Shown piece after piece: positions 48,401 through 57,517 of a DNA stretch of 64,000 nucleotides. The notes under the pieces were generated by a model. The model did not search any database and was not told the origin of the DNA. It saw nothing but the letters and a program-made list of their open reading frames with translations. This stretch comes from Mariannaea sp. PMI_226 (lineage: Eukaryota > Ascomycota > Sordariomycetes > Hypocreales > Nectriaceae), in the NCBI GenBank assembly GCA_024336345.1, contig JANFOG010000003.1, forward strand, positions 62,001 through 126,000, in the 5' to 3' direction. A program made the position numbers and the translations under genes. The number at the start of each line of letters is the position of its first letter. Within the stretch, counting starts at the first letter, position 1.

Positions 48401-50608
48401 AATAGCCTAAGTAGCATTGAATAATCAACTACCTACTGTGTAAAATTGTGCAGCAGCGCATGTGCGACCACGGCACAGCTTTATTCGTCTTGGGGTTGAG
48501 AGGCCCGCCTTGCCGTGCTTGCGCTAAAGTTGTGTTGGCACCAGTCCCTCCGACTGGGTTTGTCCCAAATGCACACTACCTATGCATTATGCCATCAAAC
48601 CAAGCATTGCCTACCTAAGGTAGCTAGTTAAGTATCTAGGGCTACTCAACCACCAAGGAATGTAGTGCTGAACACACATAAGTACATACCATTCTGGGTA
48701 GGTACATAAGAAAGAGTATTATTAGCCAGCCCACTCATTTGTACCGTGAGAGAGTTTGGCTTGGTACCTGACATCGTACGTACGGATGGGGAGCTTCCGT
48801 TTGGTATTCTGAGTGTGGATGCTCGTCGGTCTTATTCTTTTCTCGCCTAAGGAAAACGACTATGTACCATTAGTAGATGGAGCGGACGACCCCATTTCAT
48901 CATCGTGTGGGCATTCACAAACGAACCATGCCTGCACGAAGCACGTTTCTGACTGATAACTTTGATGGCGAACCGGCTATGCTGTTCTCGTTACTCGTCT
49001 TTTATTAGAGCAACGGACATGGCATACTCCGTATACGAAGCATGGGGAGATTTACAGTGTGATAATAATAACAATTCCCCGTATGGAGTGGCGGCAATTA
49101 ATTCCGGACCACGTCGCAACCGCTTTGTTACAGAAGAAAGAAACGGAGTCTGACATACCGCTGACAACCCCGAGAATAAGCATGCCTAAGGTGGCCACTG
49201 GAGCATATGCAAATAGTACTTTGGAGCTACCTCGCACGCACAGCCCTGTTGCATGTTTGAAAATGCAAGCACCTCCCGACTGTGTGAGACATGTCACTCG
49301 AATCTTGGGGTCGGCCAGTCCAATTAGATTTCGGGGGGACAAGGGTAACGTCACAGATCCAAACGCTGTTGCCGGACCGTCTTTTGACTTTTGATCACCG
49401 GTAGGGTGAATACGTGATACCAGCTACTACGACGTAAGTTACTACGTACGTACATACTCGCACTCCATCACCAGGTAGTTACCGTCCAAGCCCCGCGCCA
49501 TCCGGTGCGATTGGACTCATAGTTTCATATTGTCTTACTTCATATGCAACCCACGAGACTATGGTAGTGACGGATGTACGATGAAATAAACAACACTCAG
49601 AAATTCTATCTTCGCCACTCCAGTCGGGCTAAACATTCCGCATAACTCTGTTTGACGCCTGCCAGCCAAGGCAAAACGGGTATGGGCAAGTCCTGGTCCC
49701 TTGCGAAGTGCAAAGATTCCACGGTCGACTCAAAAGGAAACTCAAAGATGGTCCGCTAAATTGAAGGATGAATTGGCTGAAAATGAGTTGTCAAAACACG
49801 CACATCTACCGTAGTACATCCTACGAGCTTTCGCTACCCTTGCTTTCCCTCCGGTATTTGCCTTTTTGAGTACAAGAGGACTGCACCCCCGGCGCAAGTG
49901 ATGCCCACTTATGGAAGAGTGCTATTTATTAAGGCTTTCGAAAGAATAGGTAGGTTCCGTTCCTGTCAGATAGGCTCTGATTTGGCATCTTTTTGCCCAT
50001 CCGCAAGATGGAACCTTGCCGAGTAATTACGAAGCCATCAAACCATCCAGTCCTAGCCGTCCACCAATGGCACGTAGCGGCCGCTGAGCCTCCGCCCCTG
50101 TAGTGGTTGGTGACCGCCTAAAGACTTGCATAGACTCACAGTTTGGGACAGGAGTTTGGGGCACCTCCGGGGAGCCATCTTACCTTGACACCCTGAAGGC
50201 TCATGCAGCCTGTGGGCTTCAGTGGGTCGATACTTGTCCATCGCCCCTCACTGAGCCACCCTTGAAGCACGCCCGAACCCACGTCCCCACCATATCTCGC
50301 AGAACGCCCTAGAATGGCCCAGGTACGTACCCTACTCAGGGGCCATCAAGGGGCCTCTCTCCCTCTTCCCCCCTGACTTGAAACCTCAGGCATCCAATTT
50401 CATGTGCCCGAACTCTCAACGTGTCCTCAAGATAAAGAGAGGTGGCTGCACCACCATCATCCGGCTCTCAAGTCCAAGCCCCTCCTCGAGGACTACGAAT
50501 GACCATACACTTGCGCCAGCAACTGAGAACACTTGTCCTTTTCATTTTCTCGTTGCCTTCCACCTGACTCATCCATCCTGGCCAGGCTGACTCAACCCCT
50601 GACGTTTG

Positions 50609-50647
50609 ATGGTGGATACGTCGTTGCCTGCGCCAGCATTTGGATGA
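50609..50647 (+). other. Candidate upstream ORF in the HAC1 leader
   Basis: A 12-codon reading frame (ATG at 50609, TGA at 50645-50647) ends 116 nt before the HAC1 start. A second, three-codon frame (ATG AAG CAT TAG) begins inside its end, at 50644. Upstream ORFs in fungal hacA leaders are known to lower translation. Whether the transcript begins upstream of this point is not shown by the sequence. Confidence 0.4.
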
Positions 50648-50763
50648 AGCATTAGACGTATATCTCCCGTTGATAGCGTTGGTGTTGAAGAGTGCGCTCA
50701 AAGTCATTTGTTCCACACCAAATTTCACATCACCAAAGAAAAAAAAAAGAGAATTCGGCCATA

Positions 50764-52431
50764 ATGTCGTTACAGTCAAACTCACCACTGGTCAAGTTTG
50801 AAGACTCGCCGGCCGAGTCCTTCCTCTCAGCCCCCGGTGACTCCTATACGTCACTTTTCACCGTAGCTACACCATCAGCTACGAACACCATGAACCCAAT
50901 GGAGATGATGACCCCCAAGTCATACACTGAGGAGTCTGCCAACAATATGGCTGCTCCCACAGATACCACAGACGACGCCGCTTCTACGGAAGATACTCAA
51001 ACCACATCGGATAAGAAGCCCGCCAAGAAGCGCAAGTCGTGGGGCCAGGTCTTGCCTGAACCAAAGACCAACCTCCCCCCTAGGTAGGCAACCATGCGAC
51101 TTTCTTTTCACCTTGCAATTCAAAAACGTGTGTTCTAACTAAACCAAAGAAAACGAGCCAAGACCGAAGACGAGAAGGAACAGCGTCGTGTCGAGCGTGT
51201 CCTACGTAACCGTCGGGCCGCACAATCTTCACGCGAACGCAAGAGGCTCGAAGTGGAAGCACTCGAGCAGCGTAATAAGGAGCTTGAGTCTCTTCTTATC
51301 AATGCCCAAAAGGCCAATCTACTACTTGTCGAGGAGCTGAACCGCTTCCGACGCAGCTCTGGTGTTGTCACTCGCTCCTCATCTCCTCTTGACTCACTCC
51401 ACGATAACCCTGTGACCCTCTCCCAGGAGCTTTTCAGCTCCCAGGATGGGCACAACGCCAACGCGGATTCATCCAAACCCTTGATTGATGATATTCTCTC
51501 CTCTAACGCCACTGTCAACCCCGCCTCGCTCTCCCCTGAGCTTGGCCCCGTTGCCGACTCATCCGAGGAGACCCCTATGCAGCCTTCGATGGAGGCGAGC
51601 GTTGATGAGCAGACTCTGGTAGCCTCTCCCGACCTGACACAATGTCCTGCTGAGACGTTGTACGACCTGCAGTGTCACATGTCGGCGGAGACTCCTCAGT
51701 CGCTCCCAGCCTCGCTAACCTCGATGCCGCCAGCCTTGGCCTGGCTCCTGCAGCTTCGGATGATGTTGCTTTCAGCCTCGGCGATTCTCTCGGCCTGTCA
51801 GCGGCCCTTAACACAGATCGCTATGTCCTCGAAAGCGGGCTTCTCTCTTCTCCCAACTCCTCAAGTTTTGACGACGATTATCTGGTTGGTAACGATACCA
51901 CCGGCTTCACCCACCAGTCAGACTTCGACCTCTTCGACATCAACGACTACCTCATCGTCGAAGCAAACCCCTGCACCTCAGACTCTGTGGCAGCGAGCGA
52001 CAATGCCGCTGCGGACCACGAGCTCGCCTTCTCGGCTTTCGACTCTGAGACTCAAATCCCTTCGGAAAATCCTATCCAGCAGCCCCAGCCTGGCGCGTCC
52101 ACTTTTGGATGCGACGCTGGTAGCATTGCGGTTGGTATCTGAAGGATCTGACAATCAGGTCGAGACCTTGCGGCGCGAGTATAGTGAATCGCGCGAATTT
52201 GATAGCAACCTAATACAATGTCTGAGGGCAATGAATTTGCCGTCGATGGAAGTCCTGTTGACTCTGTCGTGGGTCCTCAAAGTCGAAGAGCAAAGGATAA
52301 GGAGAAGTAGCGCAGTTCTGTGTCAAGAACTGCCCCGCCAACAATCAACGAAGACAATCAAGTTGAAGGCACTTAAACGGAGAATGGCAGATGCTGACAG
52401 CAGCGAACAAAAGCGCTGTCGCCTGTCATGA
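50764..52431 (+). CDS. HAC1: bZIP factor of the unfolded protein response, HacA/Hac1
   Basis: Conventional exons 50764-51083 and 51150 onward (66-nt intron). The basic region and zipper span about residues 110-165 (RRVERVLRNRRAAQSSRERKRLEVEALEQRNKELE), followed by a Ser-rich activation region. Without further splicing the frame runs to 52431 (533 residues). Removing the 20-nt element 51650-51669 shifts translation into a second long frame that stops at 52142 (430 residues), with the acidic C-terminus SDFDLFDINDYLIVEA typical of induced HacA. The nuclear protein activates ER chaperone and secretion genes after Ire1 senses misfolded protein. The second frame, the correct frame change and the paired hairpins together make the identification firm. 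Confidence 0.95.
51650..51669 (+). promoter_or_regulatory. Ire1-dependent 20-nt unconventional intron of HAC1
   Basis: Two CNG|CNGN motifs, CTGCTGA (51647-51653) and CTGCAGT (51667-51673), put both cleavage points after a G, exactly 20 nt apart. The first lies in a 7-nt loop closed by a 6-bp stem (51641-51646 with 51654-51659, one G-U pair). The second is closed by a 3-bp GAC/GTC stem, extended past a small bulge. Cutting there joins codon CCT plus G to CA, in frame with the open frame from 51672. Such hairpins are the known Ire1 substrates. Confidence 0.93.
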
Positions 52432-52796
52432 TGACATGTATACAATAGTAATGGGAAATGGCGGGGAAATCAGGCGTACTATGGATCAAATAACTAACCG
52501 TCCCAAAAAGAGGACTGGAAACCAAGGGCTGGTGAATATCTTGTACTTTCTAGCGAATACAAACTAAATGATGTATTACGATGTTGACTTTCGATATAAT
52601 TTTCGTGTTCTTTTATTCATGTGATTTGTTGTGTATTTTTCCCCTCTCTATCTGGTGGACGTTGATAGTGACCCAACTCTGTTGGATAGTGGCATTCTGG
52701 CCGAGCCTCTCTGACCGACTCCCCTATGTGCATGCACGCGTGAAAGGCTAATAGAATGAATGACCTTTGTCTTTTCTGAACTTTTTGTTGTATTAA
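52432..52796. other. Convergent 3' region, HAC1 / CSM3
   Basis: 365 bp between the HAC1 long-frame stop and the CSM3 stop. No gene. If HAC1 is spliced its 3' UTR is longer, starting at 52143. Confidence 0.6.
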
Positions 52797-53885
52797 TTAC
52801 CACAATCCTTCCATTTCCTGCATAGCAGCCTCTTCTTCCGCAAAGTCGCCATTCGTGTCTCCTGTTCCCCCGGTAATCTTCGTCGTCGATGACTGTTGTG
52901 GCTGTTGTTGGTCGTTGCTTTCGGCCTCTGCGATCATGGCATCCAAGTCATCCGCATCTGGCTCCTCAAATGCTGGCACCGGGTTCCGTGGCCTAGCTTG
53001 TTCCCCGGCCTCGGCTTCAGCCATGAGAGCTTCCAGGTCATCTGGATCAGGTTCGTCGTTGTTGAGGATGGGAACGATGGGTCGAGTCGTCCTTGGGGTT
53101 GCATCGTAGAGATCTTCGTCGTCTGGCACATCGCCGGCTTGATCTGGTGTTCTTGGTCTCTGGGTTTCTGTTCCTTGAGGACCAGTCGACTCGGTCGGTC
53201 TGGTGGTTGCTGATCTGGTGGACTCCAATGGGTCATCGTCTACTTGATCGTCGTCGGCGGGGTCCCGTGGTTTTCCTTCCTGTATCAACTCGTTCCGCCT
53301 CACCATGACTTGTTTCTTGTGACCGGCCTTTTCCACCATTGTGAGAGCATCGAGGAACTTGGCCTTAGGGAAGAGATCGTCTAGCCAGAGCTGGTAGAAA
53401 GATAGTAGTCGGGAGGCGTCTGAGAACTATAATGTAAAAAAAAACACCCATTAGACTATTGTATATTTGATGGCTTGGCCTTGGATAAGTTTCTTACCTC
53501 GTGTCCCTTGCCCTTGATCTTGAGATTGCGTGCTCTCGTTCTCAACATTGGTAGCCCTTGTGGTCCAAGTAGTCTATTGTGGATGGCATTTTAATACTGA
53601 CGCACTTCACAAGTAATGATTCGCAAGGGGAAAAAAAAACAGAACACAAAATCTCTCTCACCTCTCCTCGTCGAGTTTCACATTGGGAACGCGCACGCGC
53701 TTTTGTACGGATACTTCTTCATCGATTCCGAGGCCAGACTCAGGCTCCTTGCGCTTCTTCGTCGCCGCCGTATCAGGCGGAGGGGAAGCAAATGGATCGT
53801 CCGAAAAGTCGTCAACATCATAGTTGTCTAAGCTGTCGTGCCTCTCGGTGGGCTTTGGATCTGAATGAAGTGCTGAAGGCATCAT
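52797..53885 (-). CDS. CSM3: Replication fork protection complex subunit Csm3/Swi3
   Basis: Three exons: 53885-53662, 53573-53498, 53426-52797 (introns 88 and 71 nt); 309 residues. The Swi3/TIPIN domain runs from about residue 74 to 155: [65 protein letters not shown]. N- and C-terminal parts are acidic and disordered. The C-terminal third contains two related acidic motifs (EPDPDDLEALMAEAEAG and EPDADDLDAMIAEAESN), an internal duplication. Csm3 with Tof1 stabilises stalled replication forks, supports checkpoint signalling and sister-chromatid cohesion. Two ATGs (53885, 53882) are adjacent; either may start. It shares a 366-bp divergent promoter with the complex I subunit. Confidence 0.92.
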
Positions 53886-54251
53886 GGAGGCGTCGTTTTA
53901 TTCGTTCGTCGAAAGTCAGGATTCGTCGAAGAAATAATCAGAGAAATGTGAAGCTGGAGATCCCCTTTACCATAACCAGCCTTTACTTACATCCCACCAC
54001 CAGTCAAGAACGCGTTAGGACGCGTCGTGGAGCTTAATTGATTTTCCCACATGGGGCCCTCAGCGAGCTCCAGATGTGGGTCTTACCATTGACCAATTGT
54101 TACCCAAGCTGATAGGCTGACCATTTCACGTGACTTGTTTCCTGAGGCACCAATCAGCCTTTGGGGCAGCCCCCAGCTTTGGATATGCCGAAGTAACGAC
54201 TTTGAAGTTCGTGATCCAATTGAAGAATTGCCTCGGACGAAGCACCGCACC
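53886..54251. promoter_or_regulatory. Divergent promoter, CSM3 / complex I 21-kDa subunit
   Basis: 366 bp between divergent start codons. It includes a CACGTG-type site, TTTCACGTGAC, at about 54124-54134. No other operator is obvious. Confidence 0.6.
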
Positions 54252-55113
54252 ATGGCCGAGAGCGCGACTAAGCAGCCTACCTCGACCTTTGTCGGGACCA
54301 GCAAGGTCGTTCAGACCGAGTACCCGGTACGTCCTCCCGCAATTGAGCCTGCAATGGCTGTCGCTAATTCCCTACGATATAGCTCATCGACAATGACCCG
54401 TACGTTTTTGGCTCCCGGTTGCATATATTTTCCAACAACCCCTTTCCCCTCACTCCCAGCTCATTCAATACCGATTTTTCGAGTTTCCCTCTCTTTCGAA
54501 AGCCTACGAAAACCACAGAGCTATACGTGCAGACGATTCTACGGATCCAAAACTAACCCCTCGGCAGTCACTTCAAGCGAGTTGTCGGCTACGCCCGAAC
54601 CACTGATTATGTCTACGGCCTGATTGCAGCTGCTTTCGCCCCTGGTGCTCTCATCACCCTTGAGAGGTTCGCTCCTTCGCACGTCGGAAAGGGTGGTTTC
54701 CCTAAGGCTCTGCGACTGGCTGGTGGTGTCGGTATCATCGGTGGTTTCCTCTACTTCTACCAGCGATCGGCCCGTACGTCTTTTCAAAGTGAAATAAAGA
54801 TCCAGGCTTTGCAACATATTCTGACAATCCATTCATTATAGTCCGATTCTACGGCGCTACCGAGAACGCCCGAGAGGTTGAGATGGACATGCGGGAGATG
54901 GTTGACAAGGTCAAGCGCGGCGAGCCCCTGTATGGCGTCAGCCGTCTGAGCCCCCATCTCCAGGGCGTCGCCGCCCGACAGAGCCGATACTCCGCCCTTT
55001 TCATCAGCACAATTCCCTGGTTCAACTTTGTGAACCACAACCAGCACGGAGTCGACACGGCCAAGTACTACCAGCAGGCTGAGCGGGAGCTTGAGTCGGC
55101 CAAGAGCTCGTAA
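54252..55113 (+). CDS. Complex I 21-kDa accessory subunit (NUXM/Nuo21 type)
   Basis: Four exons: 54252-54326, 54383-54399 (17-nt microexon), 54568-54773, 54842-55113; 189 residues. The joined N-terminal sequence reads EYP-LIDNDP-HFKRVVGYARTTDYVYG, the conserved start of the fungal NADH-ubiquinone oxidoreductase 21-kDa subunit; LIDNDP comes from the microexon. Two hydrophobic segments follow (YGLIAAAFAPGALITL, ALRLAGGVGIIGGFLYFY), consistent with an inner-membrane accessory subunit of the membrane arm. The C-terminal half is soluble and helical (ATENAREVEMDMREMVDKVKRGEPLYG). It is one of five mitochondrial genes in the window. The role as complex I subunit rests on family resemblance. Confidence 0.88.
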
Positions 55114-56113
55114 CGTTGGAGGAGATGGTGAATAGCTGGTAGGGGGTGACGGCAGAACGTAAAGGAAGGGAATTGAAATGAAAGCAAAGGAAAGAAAAGG
55201 GTGTGTACAATACCAGAGCAGAGGATGATGGTGAAAGGGAGGATTATTGCCCCGACGGCATGCATGAGCTTTTCTTGCAAGAAGAGAAATAGAGCTTTTT
55301 TGTTTTTAAGAACCATTGGCATATCGACTGCTTGTCCCGAACGTGCTGTAATCTCTCAGGAGGAAATGATCGAGGCGTCAACTCAGCTTGGAAAGCTTCA
55401 AGAAAGGATAAAAGTCTCCATTGTTTATTTCCAACTGCCAAGATATGGAAAGGGAAAACAAAGCACGCTGCTGGACCATAATTCCATTCGACTTGGGGGG
55501 TCCAAATAAGCAGCGTCAAATGGAATTGAAAATCAGTAGGGAGCTCTTTCATCTTTCTGTCAGAGACAGCCATTCATCTGGCATTGAAGAATCACCTGAT
55601 GTATTACGGAGTCTTCCTGCAATTTCAAGTTACAGGCCGTTCAATCTTGGGCTTGATATTGAGAATAATTGCTAGTAAACTAAGCTATCTCCAGCAATTT
55701 TTGGTGAAACCAACATTACTACAAGAATAAACGCGACCTTTGTGCAGGAACCACTGCATAAGCTGATAAGAGGTTTACAACTCGATTAGATTGAGAACCT
55801 CAATTGCCCTTCTTCGTCTGATAGTTGCACATCCTTTGGTATCGATGTGCACTGGACCGTGTTGGTATCCCCGACCACAAAAAGCATTTCGTTGTGGCAA
55901 CCAACGTTCAGTCGATGGTACTCGGAAACGAACCTCTGGCTGTTCTTGGTCATAGCCATTACGACACCAGTTATCCTTCCCTCTTTTCATCGATAAGAGT
56001 TGCGACCTGCACATCAGAGAAGAACCCAAACCCAGAAAGGGATCTGATTCTGAGGTTCCAACTTTGGACTCAAAGTCTTGCACGGTCTGATGGATAAATA
56101 GCAGCGCAACATC
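55114..56113. other. 3' region of the complex I subunit gene
   Basis: One kilobase without a supported gene. Frames at 55244-55573 minus and 55775-56083 minus show no family resemblance, though the second may belong to the degenerate region beside it. Confidence 0.5.
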
Positions 56114-56858
56114 TCAATCCAAGAGTGTAACAAAAACAGATAACGCTGCTGTCTTCCCGCTACCAGCATGGCCTGCCAAAACCAGCATACTGATTGGAAC
56201 GTCGCGAAGGAACACAACCCCCCCCCCCTCTCTCTCTCCCTCTCTCTCTCCGGCCGCTTGTTCTGCTTGCCTAGGCGTAGATATCTTCTTGCAAGCATTT
56301 AACCAAAGCTGGGGAACTCCATTGAAGAAGTTGACAGAGGGAAATATCCACCCCCTTTGAATGTCAGTACTCGTTCCCGTCATAATATCTCTTTGCCACC
56401 AAGGCCAAGTAGGATGGATGATCTGGGTTGGGAGGGCCGTCGAACCCCTTTGATGGGCTGGTCGTAATGATAACGGATCCAAGGAGGTGATAACACAACG
56501 CCTTCTAGCCATTCGTTGTCTTGAGCCTTCTTCAATTTTCCCTTTACCCGGAATCCTGATCGCCACGGACATGGATACTTGCCTCTGCTTCGAACCGCCG
56601 ATTGTATAAGCAATACCCAATTTCTCGGGTGTGGGAGCTTTGATGGAGCCCAGCACGAAGCTCTTCTTCCCTGTCAAGAAGGCCAGAGAGTGTGTGATTT
56701 TGTTATCCACCCTTGCGATCTCTCCTCCAAGATTCTCAATGCCTCCGGATCGTTTCTGGCCAAGAGTTGATGACAAAAGACTCATGAAGACGCTCTGCCA
56801 TGTTGAAGTATTTGTGAGCCTGAGTTCTATAATAGTGTGTGTTAGGATTAACATTTGA
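56114..56858 (-). pseudogene. Doubtful or degenerate coding region with P-loop-like end
   Basis: An open frame of about 245 codons whose first part is protein-like (from the Met at 56781: MSLLSSTLGQKRSGGIENLG, then IARVDNKITHSLAFLTGKKS and KLGIAYTIGGSKQRQVSMSV). After about codon 100 the composition changes, and another frame gives a better-looking continuation (EWLEGVVLSPPWIRYHYDQP). A GHAGSGKT sequence near the end fits a Walker A motif but lies just after a CT-repeat tract. I do not recognise a family. It could be a gene with an unseen intron (a phase-compatible one of about 43 nt could start near 56548), a frame-broken remnant, or chance. Confidence 0.25.
56216..56252. repeat. C-run and (CT)n simple repeat
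   Basis: A run of about 12 C followed by CT dinucleotide repeats with two CCC interruptions. It lies inside the doubtful reading frame at 56114-56858 and encodes its Gly/Glu/Arg-repeat part, which argues that this part is not real protein. Confidence 0.85.
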
Positions 56859-57517
56859 TGAAGATGGGGTTTCGTTTCGTCGTTGGTATTGTAACTATGA
56901 AGTTTTATTATCCCATATACTATGCACCCTCATAAACCTCCATATGAGAATCATACAAAATAATTAGTAAATCTTCCCCGATAGTGTGAATAAATAAGCA
57001 AATGTTATAATGTAATTTTTGAATAATATTTATTTCGAGTTTTTTTTATTTTTTTTTATTTATATATATGTATGTCTTTTCTTCCTTATTTTTCTTAGGT
57101 CGTTGGCTTGGTTTGAGAAGATCGTTGTTGGATCATAGCCCATTGACCTAAAAAGATAAATTCAGTCTTGTCTCTTATGTTAGAAGACACGAGTAGAATC
57201 GGAGCCTATTAGGTTCCCATTCCCTTATTTCCTTCCTCATAGGTGTCTTGTTCACTCATTGAAGAAAAGTTGACGGTAGTCCTGGGATACAAAACTCACA
57301 TAAATTGATCGGCAAAAAAACCAATGAGAGGGACATTCAATGGTCTCCACGCATGTCAAGAAATGTCAATGGCATCACTGTCGGAATAGCCCAAACGAAA
57401 GCATCATCTAAATCGTCTACTCATTGATACTACACATTTTCTAACCCTCCTTATCCAAAGGGATTTTCTGTTTATGTCTAGTTAATATACAACACTCAGG
57501 TCAACAGTCCGAGTGCT
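56859..57517. other. AT-rich spacer downstream of FUM1
   Basis: About 660 bp, unusually AT-rich between 56900 and 57070, with T-runs and TATATATA. It contains the FUM1 3' UTR. No gene seen. Confidence 0.6.

Larger units (their letters stand above)
44615..50763. other. 6.1-kb gene-free block upstream of HAC1
   Basis: Between divergent DID2-like and HAC1 starts. No open frame here is convincing; the longest, 46167-46841 minus, has no family resemblance. It contains an A30 run (47195-47224), four copies of TACGGAGTA or its complement (46496, 46548, 47668, 49025), several perfect palindromes (48150-48168, 48246-48260, 48336-48351), 3.5 copies of an 11-nt repeat (48362-48400) and many TACCTAC motifs. 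The last few hundred bases are probably the HAC1 promoter and leader. Confidence 0.6.

Noticed and set aside
51683..51689. Third CNGCNGN match (CGGCGGA) near the HAC1 intron
   Set aside because: Pairing it with CTGCAGT gives a 16-nt intron that shifts into the wrong frame; the 20-nt pair fits both frame and hairpins.
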